A stretch of DNA of 64,000 nt, taken from assembly GCA_947460825.1 (NCBI GenBank), contig CANHHA010000009.1, positions 1-64,000 of the forward strand, given 5' to 3'. The position numbers and the translations under genes are program-made. The notes below the pieces were generated by a model. The model worked only from the letters and a program-made list of their open reading frames with translations, did not search any database and was not told the DNA's origin. Below are positions 53,685-63,269 of this stretch, in pieces. Within the stretch, counting starts at the first letter, position 1, and every line of letters starts with the position of its first letter. The stretch is from Flavobacteriales bacterium. GTDB taxonomy: Bacteria > Bacteroidota > Bacteroidia > Flavobacteriales_D > Crocinitomicaceae.

Positions 53685-55151
53685 ATGAAGTATTTTTCTT
53701 TCTCAATGCTGTTTCTTCTCTTCTGGAACATGAGTGTTGCCCAAACCAAGATAAACTACCTTGAATATGATCTGCCAAATGGAATACATGTTATTCTCCA
53801 CGAAGAACATAGCACACCCATTGTAGCTGTTTCTGTACTGTATCATGTTGGGTCGAAAAATGAGAACACGGAACGCACCGGTTTCGCGCACTTTTTTGAA
53901 CACTTACTATTCGAAGGGTCTGAAAATATAGGCAGAGGAGAATACTCCAAGTTGGTTGAAAAAAATGGAGGAACCTTGAACGCGAATACTTCGCAAGACC
54001 GAACCTATTATTACGAAATCTTGCCTTCCAACCAATTGGAATTAGGTCTTTGGTTAGAGAGTGAGCGCATGTTGCATGCTAAAGTGGAAAACGTAGGAAT
54101 TGAAACGCAACGCAGTGTTGTAAAAGAAGAAAAACGTCAGCGGGTAGACAACCAACCGTATGCGAGTTTTATTTCTGAAATGTTCAAACGTGCCTTCCCG
54201 AGTCACCCGTATCGCTGGGTTCCCATCGGTTCAATGGAACATTTAGATGCGGCCGTTGAGGCAGATTACGTGCAGTTTTACCAAGATTTTTATGTGCCAA
54301 ACAACGCTACGATCTCCATTGCAGGTGATATTCCCATTGAAAAAACTAAACTATGGATTGAGCAGTATTTCGGATCCATCCCTAGCGGTCAAGCCATTAA
54401 CTTATACCGTGATGTACTTAGCCTGAGTTCAGAAAAATTTGTTGCGAAATATGGTATCGACAAAAGTAAGTTTGATGCAAAAGACATTAATAAAACAAAA
54501 GATAAGGCAGCGATTGCTGTGTTAAACAAACTTAAAGCTACGCCAATCGTGGTGCGAAGAACCCAAAAAGACAAGGATCCAATTCGTGGAATTATAACGG
54601 ATACGATTTACGACAACATCCAATTGCCTGCGATATTTATGGGATACAAAATCCCGGACCAAAAGAATGCGGACAGTTACGCCTTAGAATTCATGAATGA
54701 AATCTTATCGGGATCTAACAGTTCACGCATTAATAAAAACCTCATCGAAAAGAAACAAATTGCCACTTATGCAAGTTCGTTTAATTATGGATTAGAGGAT
54801 GGTGGTATGAATATCTTTTTAGCCTTGGCAAAAGAAGGAATTTCTTTGACGGATATTCAAACTGCTTTTGATATTGAAATCAGAGCCATGAAAGATCAGT
54901 TGATTTCCGATGAAGAATATCAATCCGTGTTGAATAAATTCGAAAAACAAGTAGTTGAATCAACCTCATCGGTGGCAGGAATTGCAGAAAGCTTGGCCGA
55001 TAACTATGTATACTACGGAACGGCCGCACGCACGAATCAGATGCTTGAAATGTATCGCAAGGTCACCAAAGAAGACATTCAACGCGTGGCGAACACCTAT
55101 CTAACAGATAATGCACGCGTCATTTTATATTACTTACCCACAGAAAAATAA
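53685..55151 (+). CDS. M16 family zinc protease, catalytic subunit
   Basis: 488 residues with a signal peptide (MKYFSFSMLFLLFWNMSVAQ). The inverted zinc motif HFFEH (HxxEH) is at residues 69-73 and the third ligand lies in the VVKEEKRQR stretch near 150. FAHFFEHLLFEGSEN and SFYQDFYVPNNATISIAGD-like motifs are typical. It forms an operon with the next gene (2 nt gap). Together they make the usual active/inactive pair, probably degrading peptides in the periplasm or at the surface. A weak -7-like TAAATTAG is at 53659-53666. Confidence 0.92.
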   Translation: MKYFSFSMLFLLFWNMSVAQTKINYLEYDLPNGIHVILHEEHSTPIVAVSVLYHVGSKNENTERTGFAHFFEHLLFEGSENIGRGEYSKLVEKNGGTLNANTSQDRTYYYEILPSNQLELGLWLESERMLHAKVENVGIETQRSVVKEEKRQRVDNQPYASFISEMFKRAFPSHPYRWVPIGSMEHLDAAVEADYVQFYQDFYVPNNATISIAGDIPIEKTKLWIEQYFGSIPSGQAINLYRDVLSLSSEKFVAKYGIDKSKFDAKDINKTKDKAAIAVLNKLKATPIVVRRTQKDKDPIRGIITDTIYDNIQLPAIFMGYKIPDQKNADSYALEFMNEILSGSNSSRINKNLIEKKQIATYASSFNYGLEDGGMNIFLALAKEGISLTDIQTAFDIEIRAMKDQLISDEEYQSVLNKFEKQVVESTSSVAGIAESLADNYVYYGTAARTNQMLEMYRKVTKEDIQRVANTYLTDNARVILYYLPTEK

Positions 55152-55153
55152 TC

Positions 55154-57244
55154 ATGAAATATACCTTATCCCTCCTCGTAGCGTTAGCGCTTAGCAGCAT
55201 AAATGCTCAACTTGATCGTTCCATCATGCCTAAAGCGGCGAGCCCAACGCCTATTCAGTTGAAGGAATCAGAAGTATGGACCACCAAAAACGGCATGGTT
55301 GTCATTCTTTCGGAAGACCACAAATTACCAAAGGTTTCTTTTGATTTGACCCTAGGATACAATCCAGGATTGGAAGGAAGCAAAGCGGGGTTGAATGAAT
55401 TGACCGGATCATTAATCATGTCGGGCACTCAAAACAGATCGAAAGATCAATTGGACAAAGAGATTGACTTTATTGGAGCCGCGTTAAATGCCAGTGCAAG
55501 CAACATATACTTGTCAACCCTCACAAAACACCTTGAAAAAGGAATGGGATTAATGGCAGACATTACCTTGAATGCTTCTTTTCCTGAATCCGAATACACA
55601 CGTGTCGTGGATCAAGTTAAATCCGGATTGGTTTCGTTAAAATCAGAAGGACAAGGGATGGCAAATAATGCCACTTACAAAGTCAACTTCCCGAAACACC
55701 CATACGGTGAGGTCATGACCTTCAAAACGCTTGAAGCAATTACCCTAGACGATATCAAAGGATATTACAAACAACATTTTACACCACAAGGCGCATATTT
55801 AGTCATTGTTGGAGACATTACTCGAGCAGAGGCGGATGCATACATTGAAAAGTTCTTTGGTTCATGGAACGGAAATACGCCATCTCAATCTCAATTTGGA
55901 GACCCAAACAAAACTGATGGAAATCAAGTGTATTTTGTAAACAAGCCCGGCGCTGTGCAATCCGTTATACAAGTTACTTTTCCTATTCCCTTGCGCATGG
56001 GAAATCCAGATAATTTAAAAATGACCGTATTAAATGACGTATTTGGTGGCAGTGGATTTGGAACACGACTCATGCAGAATTTACGTGAAGATAAAGCCTT
56101 TACTTACGGATGCTATTCAGGCTTAAATATTGAAAACAAAGGCGCTTGGGTATCCGTTAGCGGTAACTTCCGAAATGATGTAACAGACTCTGCCATTACT
56201 GAAATCGTTAATGAATTAAATCGCTTATTGGCAGACGACATCAAAGTCGATGAACTTGAACTTACCAAAGCTACAAAGAATGGAAGCTTTGCACGTTCGT
56301 TGGAGCGCCCACAAACGATTGCACGTTTTGCTTACAACATTCAACGCTATGGGCTACCAGCCGATTATTACAAAACGTATTTGCAGCAGTTAGACGCGAT
56401 CACTCCGGCTGATCTTAAAGCGATTGCTTCCAAATACATCAAAGCCAACAACTACAACATCATTGTGGTGGGCAATGAAGCGGTATTGGAAAAAATTAAA
56501 CGCTTTGATTCCGATGGTCAGGTTACTAAACTTGATGAATTTGGCGATGTAAAATCAGATAAAATCGCATCTGACTTAACAATCAATGACTTACTTACCA
56601 AGGTAAGCTTAAGTTTAACACAAGCTTCTTCCTTAAAAGCAGCTACGAAAACGGTAAGTAAAATTAAATCTATGGTGCAGAAATCCACCTTGAAATCAGA
56701 TAAAATTCCGGTTGCATTGAGCAGTACTTCATACTACACAAATAAAGGAATTCAGGCCGATAAAATGGAATTCAATGGTATGATTGCACAGAAGCAGTAT
56801 TTTGATGGGAAAACTGGATATACCTTCAACATGCAAACAGGGAAAAATGAGATGTCCTCCGAAGAACTTGCGATTGCGTCCATGGAGCAAGGGGTTATTC
56901 CAGAAATGAATTGGATGAATTCCACCTCAGCCTTTAAACCGGAGGTCGTGGGTATAGAATCTGAAAATGGCAAGCCATTCTACGTAGTTAAAATCGCATT
57001 TGGAGCCAGTGGTGAGGTGTATCACTACTACGATAAGTCAACCTACCTCAAAGCTAAAACGGTTAAGGTAATGAACCAAGGGGGTGAGTCTTCTACTACG
57101 GTCATTGAATATGCAGATTACAAATCCGTAAACGGGGTATTAATGCCACAAAAAACGATTTTAAATGCTGGACCCATCACCTTTAATATCACGGTTGAAA
57201 CTACAGAAATCAATGGTGCTGTTGATTTGAAAGATTTCGAATAA
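55154..57244 (+). CDS. M16 family protease, inactive partner subunit
   Basis: 696 residues with a signal peptide (MKYTLSLLVALALSSINAQ). The fold matches M16 in two domains (WTTKNGMVVILSEDHKLPK..; HFTPQGAYLVIVGDIT), but the HxxEH motif is absent: the region reads LNELTGSLIMSGTQ. Such a subunit lacks zinc and helps to hold substrate. The last 220 residues (about 480-696) form an extra domain with beta strands (YHYYDKSTYLKAK, YADYKSVNGVLMPQ) like outer-membrane lipoprotein sorting domains. It follows the catalytic gene directly. Confidence 0.9.
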   Translation: MKYTLSLLVALALSSINAQLDRSIMPKAASPTPIQLKESEVWTTKNGMVVILSEDHKLPKVSFDLTLGYNPGLEGSKAGLNELTGSLIMSGTQNRSKDQLDKEIDFIGAALNASASNIYLSTLTKHLEKGMGLMADITLNASFPESEYTRVVDQVKSGLVSLKSEGQGMANNATYKVNFPKHPYGEVMTFKTLEAITLDDIKGYYKQHFTPQGAYLVIVGDITRAEADAYIEKFFGSWNGNTPSQSQFGDPNKTDGNQVYFVNKPGAVQSVIQVTFPIPLRMGNPDNLKMTVLNDVFGGSGFGTRLMQNLREDKAFTYGCYSGLNIENKGAWVSVSGNFRNDVTDSAITEIVNELNRLLADDIKVDELELTKATKNGSFARSLERPQTIARFAYNIQRYGLPADYYKTYLQQLDAITPADLKAIASKYIKANNYNIIVVGNEAVLEKIKRFDSDGQVTKLDEFGDVKSDKIASDLTINDLLTKVSLSLTQASSLKAATKTVSKIKSMVQKSTLKSDKIPVALSSTSYYTNKGIQADKMEFNGMIAQKQYFDGKTGYTFNMQTGKNEMSSEELAIASMEQGVIPEMNWMNSTSAFKPEVVGIESENGKPFYVVKIAFGASGEVYHYYDKSTYLKAKTVKVMNQGGESSTTVIEYADYKSVNGVLMPQKTILNAGPITFNITVETTEINGAVDLKDFE

Positions 57245-57251
57245 GAAGGAA

Positions 57252-58094
57252 ATGAAAACAAGCTTATTACTCGTTGCTTTACTTGGCTCATACCTGGCGA
57301 ATAGTCAACTGTTATATGAAATAAAGAGTAAAGACGGTCAACATACCTCCTATGTTTTTGGTACCATTCATTTGATGCCCAAAGAGAAATTTAACATCGA
57401 CTCTACCTTAACTGCTGCGTTTAATTCGTCTAGCATGATTGCCATGGAAGTCGATTTAAACATGGACCTTGCTCAAAAAATCGAAATAGCGAAAGAGACC
57501 ATACTCCCTGAAGGTAAAACCCTACGCGACATCTGTACCGCTGCGCAATACCAGTTGATTTACACCTACGCCGTGGATTCCAACGGCATGAGCAAGAAGA
57601 AGTTTAAGCGCTATAGTCGCTTAAAGCCATTTTTTTTCTCCAGTGTTATGTTGCAGGAATCGATAGAAAACACAAAATCCTATGAACTGGAATTCGGTGA
57701 GATGGCAAAGAAGGGAAGTAAAAAAACGATGGGACTAGAATCCATTCAAGTGCAAATGCAAACCATCAATACGGTTTCATTGGAAGACCAGGTACAGATG
57801 CTCATCGATGGGATGAACCAAACGCAAGGCTATGATGCGATGTTAGCAAACTACCTAAGCGAATCCATAGATGCACTTTACGTGGATATTGTTACTGAAT
57901 CTGAAGGGTTTCCGGATTTCATTGAGAACTTCCTAAACAAACGAAATACCCAATGGATTCCTGTCATTATGGATCAAATTGAGCGCGAAAACACCTTCAT
58001 TGCCGTTGGAGCAGGGCATCTTCCTGGACCCAACGGGGTCTTGGAACTATTACGCGCCAAAGGGTATAGTCTTACTCCGATTCGCAGAAACTAA
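57252..58094 (+). CDS. TraB/GumN family protein
   Basis: 280 residues with a signal peptide (MKTSLLLVALLGSYLANSQ). The family motifs are present: FGTIHLMPKEKF near the start, AMEVDLNM, GLESIQVQM, and a C-terminal FIAVGAGHLPGPNGVLELLRAKGYSLTPI. TraB/GumN proteins are thought to be peptidase-like (TIKI family) with Glu/His residues in GTIH and GAGH motifs. The AAGAAGGAAATG before its start contains an AGGA that could act as a Shine-Dalgarno site. It lies 7 nt after the M16 partner gene and overlaps the next gene by 3 nt. Confidence 0.87.
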   Translation: MKTSLLLVALLGSYLANSQLLYEIKSKDGQHTSYVFGTIHLMPKEKFNIDSTLTAAFNSSSMIAMEVDLNMDLAQKIEIAKETILPEGKTLRDICTAAQYQLIYTYAVDSNGMSKKKFKRYSRLKPFFFSSVMLQESIENTKSYELEFGEMAKKGSKKTMGLESIQVQMQTINTVSLEDQVQMLIDGMNQTQGYDAMLANYLSESIDALYVDIVTESEGFPDFIENFLNKRNTQWIPVIMDQIERENTFIAVGAGHLPGPNGVLELLRAKGYSLTPIRRN

Positions 58095-59662
58095 TGAAGA
58101 CCATCGTCTTTTGTTGCTTTTGTTTTCTTTCTTCAATAGCCATTGGTCAAAACGTGCTGGTATCCTCTGGAACTTACTTTGAAGGCGAGCCGTCTATTGC
58201 CATCAACCCAAGCAATCCGCAACACCTTGTGGCGGCATGGATGGGCTTTCAGTTTGGACAAAAAATAGTCATTAAATCCGCCTACTCCACCAACGGGGGT
58301 ACAGCGTGGAGTGCACCGATATTTCAAGCACATCTTGCACCTGGAAATTCATCCGCAGATGTAAGCCTAGGCTTTGATCATTTAGGAAATGTCTTTATGT
58401 GCTATATTGATTACGACAATGCAGGATTTACCCAAGGCCAAGTGGTGCTTAGAAAATCAACGGATGGCGGCATCACGTGGGGCAATGCGGTGGAAGTAAT
58501 CAACATATCGGATTGTCCGAATAAACTGTGTATTGATCGGCCTTGGATGGTCGTAGACCAATCCGGGAATGCCCCGCTTGCACCGATTTATGTAACCACA
58601 ATGAATGCAGACCAACCGGCACTCATTACTCCTCCATATAATCCCTATGTAAGTGTAAGCATCGACGGAGGTCAAAGTTTTATGAATCCGCGCGTAATGG
58701 ATACCGTGAATTATTTGGCGGGAACAAGCATTAAGCAACCCATGCCCACCCCAAGCATTGATGGCACGGGAACATTCTATGCCGTTTATCCATCGTATGT
58801 CGTTTCGCAATCCGTTTATCCGCGACAAGTGGTAGCAAGTTCCACCAATCTTGGAACAACAATAAATCACGACATCGTTTATCAAGGACTAAATGTGGGG
58901 GTAAGTAACGGCCTATTTAAACGTGCAGAAAAACTTATTGCGGACCAAGCGCACCCGGGGCATCTGGCATACTGTTTTTTAAGTGAGCAGAACGATCAAT
59001 CCGATGTGTACATGATGGAATCTAGCGATGGAGGAAATACCTGGGGAACCATGCAAAAAGTTAACCAAGACCCCATCGGAAATAACCGCGTACAAGACTT
59101 GATCTGGGGTGATTTTAACGAATCCGGGGATTTAGTGATCACGTGGCGGGACCGCCGAAATGCACCCAGCGACGGGTATGAACAAGCGAGTGAAATTTAT
59201 GCAGCAACGAAACCCTTTGGTTCCTTAACCATGGGCGCAGATTATCCGATTTCAAGTCAAGCCGCAGCACACGACACCATCCTAGAAGGAAGCGGAAACG
59301 ACTTCATGAGTGTCGTATATGCAGGAGATACTTGCTATGCCGTTTGGGGCGATGTCCGGTCAGGAACACTTAAAATTTATTTAAATAAATGGAATGCTAC
59401 AACTCAACAGAATAGCATATCGGTCATTTCAGAAGAATATGGATTGCTCACCTATCCAAATCCCACCGCTAACCTCTTATTTTTTAAGGATTATTTTTCC
59501 GTTCCAATTGAACTGCGAATTATCAACACACAGGGGGCTGAAGTATTTCATGACGGAAATTTTACAGGAAATTTTATCGATGTTTCTGCCTATGCTGGCA
59601 CCTTCTTTATCGAAGTGTATGACCAAGGGAAAACCATCCGCGGAAGCTTTACTCGCAATTAG
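58094..59662 (+). CDS. T9SS-secreted BNR-repeat (sialidase-like) protein
   Basis: 522 residues with a signal peptide (MKTIVFCCFCFLSSIAIGQ). Asp-box repeats of the sialidase-type propeller are visible: STNGGTAWSA, STDGGITWGN and SSDGGNTWGT. EGEPSIAINPSNPQHLVAAW is common in secreted exo-glycosidase-like proteins of Bacteroidota; catalytic residues of a true sialidase are not evident. The last 75 residues (LLTYPNPTANLLFF, AGTFFIEVYDQGK) are a type A T9SS sorting domain. The start overlaps the TraB stop (TAATG), so it ends the M16-TraB operon. Confidence 0.85.
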   Translation: MKTIVFCCFCFLSSIAIGQNVLVSSGTYFEGEPSIAINPSNPQHLVAAWMGFQFGQKIVIKSAYSTNGGTAWSAPIFQAHLAPGNSSADVSLGFDHLGNVFMCYIDYDNAGFTQGQVVLRKSTDGGITWGNAVEVINISDCPNKLCIDRPWMVVDQSGNAPLAPIYVTTMNADQPALITPPYNPYVSVSIDGGQSFMNPRVMDTVNYLAGTSIKQPMPTPSIDGTGTFYAVYPSYVVSQSVYPRQVVASSTNLGTTINHDIVYQGLNVGVSNGLFKRAEKLIADQAHPGHLAYCFLSEQNDQSDVYMMESSDGGNTWGTMQKVNQDPIGNNRVQDLIWGDFNESGDLVITWRDRRNAPSDGYEQASEIYAATKPFGSLTMGADYPISSQAAAHDTILEGSGNDFMSVVYAGDTCYAVWGDVRSGTLKIYLNKWNATTQQNSISVISEEYGLLTYPNPTANLLFFKDYFSVPIELRIINTQGAEVFHDGNFTGNFIDVSAYAGTFFIEVYDQGKTIRGSFTRN

Positions 59663-59716
59663 AGATAAAATTATCAACATCGCGAATTATCCACTGCGAT
59701 TTAACATAGAATCCGT

Positions 59717-59724
59717 TACATTTG
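59717..59724 (+). promoter_or_regulatory. -7 element TACATTTG for dnaX
   Basis: An exact TAnnTTTG with 4 nt before the ATG at 59729. With transcription starting about 4 nt after the element, the mRNA would begin at or next to the start codon. Confidence 0.5.
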
Positions 59725-59728
59725 TGGT

Positions 59729-61440
59729 ATGAGCGAATTTGTTGTTTCAGCAAGGAAGTATCGTCCGCAAACCTTTGAAACGGTTGTAGGCCAGGGGTCT
59801 ATTACAGGAACCTTGCGCAACGCCATTTTAACCGGTCATTTAGCTCAAGCTTTTTTGTTTTGTGGATCACGAGGTGTTGGTAAAACTACCACGGCGAGAA
59901 TCTTAGCCAAAACCATTAATTGTTTCAACCGAACCCCACAACTTGAAGCCTGTGATGTCTGTGACTCCTGTGTATCCTTTAATTCAGGGAATTCGCTAAA
60001 CATTTACGAACTGGATGCGGCCTCGAATAATTCCGTGGATGACATCCGTGGATTAATTGATCAAGTACGCATTGCACCACAACTTGGAAACTATAAGGTT
60101 TACATCATCGATGAGGTCCACATGCTTACGGCAAATGCCTTTAATGCCTTTCTTAAAACATTAGAAGAACCTCCTGCACACGCCATTTTCATCTTAGCAA
60201 CCACAGAGAAACATAAAATTATCCCAACGATACTATCAAGGTGTCAAATTTTTGATTTTAGTCGGATTGGCGTTAAAGACATTGCGATGCATCTTACCCA
60301 TATTGCGGAAAAAGAAGCAGTAAGTGCCGAGCCTGAAGCCCTGCATCTGATTGCAACCAAAGCCGACGGAGCGCTTCGAGATGCCTTATCAATCTTTGAT
60401 CAATTAGTTACGTTCAGCGGTGGAAACATTACCTACCAAACGGTATTAACCAACCTGCATGTATTGGATTACGACTATTATTTTAAGATCGTAGATTATT
60501 TAAAGAAAGAAGACATTGCGGGCTCGATATTAACCTTAAATGACATTATTGAGAAAGGCTTCGACGGACACCAATTTATCATTGGTTTGGCTGAACATTT
60601 CCGAAACCTACTCATGGCGCAAGATGTACGAACTATTCCCTTGCTCGAGTTAACAGAACAAATTAAAGATCGATTTAAAGAGCAATCCGGCGCTTGGGAA
60701 AAAAATCAACTCACAAGAGCTATGTATTGCTTAAGTAAGGCAGATGTCGCCTACAAAAGTTCGAAAAATCAACGACTTCTAGTCGAAGTTACCCTGATGG
60801 AGTTAGGTTCTTTACAACAAGAGGCTGAAAAAAAAAATCCCTAACGGATCCCATTAGTATTCTCCCTTTTGCAGCGCAGAGCGTACGTCCTCAACAACCC
60901 CAAGAGAAGTCAGTAAAACCCTCACTGGCCTTACCGAAAATTGAGCTAGAGAACAAACCTAATACCCTCGACAAACCGACCGGTAGCCTCTCTGAAAGCA
61001 CCTTGAGTATAAAGGCGCAATTAGCCGCCCACCGTATGAAAAAAGTAGTGGCTGAAGAAGACCTTCCCCGAAATCAATTCAGTACAGATGCCTTAATTTC
61101 CTGTACTCGAAAATATGCGCACATCCTGAAAGACCTTGGAAAGGAAACATTTTATCATGCTTTAATCAAAAGAGATCCAAAACTCACCGATGAAACCATT
61201 ACCCTGATTGTTGATAATGAGGTTCAAGTTGCCTACATCACCCCCCTTCTTACGGAATTTGTAGAATTTTTAAAAACCGAATTGAAGAATGGATTTCTTG
61301 ATGTGAAGCTTTTGGTGACAGAGCAAATAGAATCGGAACAAAAACCCGTTACCGGTAAAGACAAGTATCAAGCACTTGCGCGCAAAAATCCAAACATACA
61401 TACCTTAAAAAATCGCTTTAACTTAGACATAGAATTTTGA
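59729..61440 (+). CDS. dnaX: DNA polymerase III gamma/tau, split by a 10-A slippery run
   Basis: In frame from the ATG at 59729 the product is 371 residues (gamma-like) and stops at 60842-60844, just after the A run. After a -1 shift in the run, the frame stays open to 61440, giving 570 residues (tau-like). Residues 1-371 hold the AAA+ clamp-loader domain: Walker A GSRGVGKTT, a four-Cys zinc site (C, CDVCDSC), Walker B IIDEVHML, and sensor TILSRC. The C-terminal frame ends in YQALARKNPNIHTLKNRFNLDIEF, matching Bacteroidota DnaX tails. The first product ends where E. coli domain III ends. A homopolymer error in the assembly is the main alternative to programmed slippage. Confidence 0.9.
60828..60837 (+). 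promoter_or_regulatory. A10 slippery run in dnaX
   Basis: Ten consecutive A (60828-60837) follow GCTG. The zero frame reads GAA-AAA-AAA-AAT-CCC-TAA; the -1 frame continues into the tau-specific region. AGAGG at about 60820-60824 could be a weak stimulating Shine-Dalgarno-like site. Only a weak 4 bp CTAA/TTAG stem was seen downstream. Confidence 0.65.
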
Positions 61441-61441
61441 T

Positions 61442-62452
61442 ATGGAATTGGTTTATCATGATATTTCACGCATCGACGAAATAAAATCGTTCATTCAGGA
61501 ATGGGAAAATGGGTCAGACTACATAAGCTGTAACACTTCTGGATCCACCGGGGCACCTAAACTCATTCAATTATCGAAAAAACAACTCACTCATTCCGCC
61601 ATGCGGACCATTGACTACTTTGGATTAAGGGCAGGAATGAAAGCCGGGTTAGCCTTATCGACGGATGGAATTGCAGGCAAACTCATGCTGATTCGATCCA
61701 TGCTTGCTCGGCTAGAACTCCATGTGCTGCCCGTTAAAAAAAATCCATTAGCGGCGGTAGAAACCTCCTTAGACTTTATCGCTCTTGTGCCTACTCAGGC
61801 TATTGCGTTCCTGGTTGATTCAAAGGATCGTCAGAAAGAAACAACCGTATTAGTTGGAGGAGCACCCCTCACCAGTATACAGCATCAAGCCATATTTAGC
61901 TATTGGAAACATGCCTATCAAAGTTATGGAATGACCGAAACCGCATCGCATGTAGCCCTTCGACAAATCACTGCTGAAGAAGATGCCCCCTATCATGCCA
62001 TGAACGGAATCAGCTTTGACGAAGAAAACTCACACTTGGTGATTTATTGCCGAGATTTTGACAAGGGAGGCGTGCATACTACAGATTGTGTAGAACTGTT
62101 GTCCCCTGATTCGTTTCGATATATCGGTAGAAAAGATTTTGTGATCAATGTAGCGGGTAACAAGGTACATCCGGAGGAAGTAGAACGCAAATTAAACGGA
62201 CATATCGCCGGAGAGTTTATGATCATTCCGTTTGAAGATGAGGACTATGGTCAGGGTATTGGTTTAGTACTCACCAAGGAAGGGAATACAATGTCCATTG
62301 ATGGATTCAAAGCAATCGAGGGGATGAAAGCCTATGAAATCCCAAGAAAGCAAACGATCCAAGACCACTTGGAGCGAAATATCAACGATAAACTAGACCG
62401 CAAATCTATGATCGAAGCGGGGAAATCCTATGTCTGGCAGCCAATACTATAA
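61442..62452 (+). CDS. menE: Short AMP-binding acyl-CoA ligase, MenE-like
   Basis: 336 residues, about the length of Bacteroidota MenE. The adenylate-forming motifs are SCNTSGSTGAPKLIQLS (P-loop), YQSYGMTETASHVALR and IGRKDFVINVAGNKVHPEEVE, with LDRKSMIEAG as the catalytic-Lys region. The likely reaction is o-succinylbenzoate to OSB-CoA in menaquinone synthesis; other ligase substrates cannot be excluded since no other men gene is nearby. It follows dnaX by 1 nt and overlaps the J-domain gene by 23 nt. Confidence 0.82.
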   Translation: MELVYHDISRIDEIKSFIQEWENGSDYISCNTSGSTGAPKLIQLSKKQLTHSAMRTIDYFGLRAGMKAGLALSTDGIAGKLMLIRSMLARLELHVLPVKKNPLAAVETSLDFIALVPTQAIAFLVDSKDRQKETTVLVGGAPLTSIQHQAIFSYWKHAYQSYGMTETASHVALRQITAEEDAPYHAMNGISFDEENSHLVIYCRDFDKGGVHTTDCVELLSPDSFRYIGRKDFVINVAGNKVHPEEVERKLNGHIAGEFMIIPFEDEDYGQGIGLVLTKEGNTMSIDGFKAIEGMKAYEIPRKQTIQDHLERNINDKLDRKSMIEAGKSYVWQPIL

Positions 62453-63269
62453 AATACTAGGACTAGAACCCACATCCACCGATGCGGAGGTAAAACGTCG
62501 GTTTCGAGTATTGGCAAAACAGTACCACCCGGATTTAAATCCTAACCACGATGCTACAGAGATCTTTCAACGGCTCTTAGATGCCTATGAGCGCATCTTA
62601 AAAAAGGAGTTCAACGATGCTAAACCGTTACAAAGCACCCACCGAGGAAAAAGCCCACAAGAACAGCACCGCGAATTCCATAGAAAAGCTTGGGAACGAT
62701 ATGAACAGATGCGGCGTGAACAAGAAGTATATTCCAATGAAGTATTTAAATCATTTATCAGTGGATATCGAATGCAATTCAAGCGCATCATTGCTTTGTT
62801 TTGCTTGGGATTACTTTGCGTATTGATTGCTGATCAAATATTTCCGTTGAAATCCGTAACTGATCAAGTAGTAAACTACAATTCAACGAGTTATCAAAGT
62901 TTTACGCATGGTTATGTACATGAAATAACCACGAAATATGGTCATCATTTTTTTATAGCGAATTACGATCCAAAAGGCTTTAATGAACATCCAAGCATTA
63001 GATATTACCAAACAGCCATATCCCGTTCAGATGTTAGTGTAATGCATCAAGGAACGCATATAGAAGTGCATTTCACCTATTATTGGGCTCGTGGGTTTTT
63101 ATATGTCATTTTTAGTCTTGGAATACTTATTCCATTCTATAAAAAAGATAGGATATTCTTATATCTTTCGACCTATGTGAGTTTATTCATAATTTCTACC
63201 GTTATACTAAGCTACCTGCTACTGAACTATCGCATACTTTCAATACTCACCATAGGGAATTGGCCATGA
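62430..63269 (+). CDS. Membrane-anchored J-domain protein
   Basis: 279 residues. J domain at 1-65 with HPD in KQYHPDLNPNHD. No Gly/Phe linker or zinc region follows. A first membrane helix is near 112-132 (IIALFCLGLLCVLIADQIF), then a periplasmic or loop segment, then two more near 210-265. It would recruit DnaK to the membrane; the client is unknown. It begins inside the end of menE (23 nt overlap) and its stop overlaps the nth start (ATGA). Confidence 0.85.
   Translation: MSGSQYYKILGLEPTSTDAEVKRRFRVLAKQYHPDLNPNHDATEIFQRLLDAYERILKKEFNDAKPLQSTHRGKSPQEQHREFHRKAWERYEQMRREQEVYSNEVFKSFISGYRMQFKRIIALFCLGLLCVLIADQIFPLKSVTDQVVNYNSTSYQSFTHGYVHEITTKYGHHFFIANYDPKGFNEHPSIRYYQTAISRSDVSVMHQGTHIEVHFTYYWARGFLYVIFSLGILIPFYKKDRIFLYLSTYVSLFIISTVILSYLLLNYRILSILTIGNWP

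Noticed and set aside
55154-57244. A second active M16 protease.
   Set aside because: The HxxEH zinc motif is missing (the region reads ELTGSLIMSGT), so it is the inactive partner.
58457-58885. A 142-residue minus-strand open frame within the BNR gene.
   Set aside because: No signal or family motif, and fully inside the plus-strand gene whose Asp-box repeats and sorting domain are clear.
60845-61002. A short non-coding gap or pseudogene remnant between dnaX and the frame at 61003.
   Set aside because: The -1 frame is open from the A run through this stretch into the tau-specific region, so it is part of dnaX.
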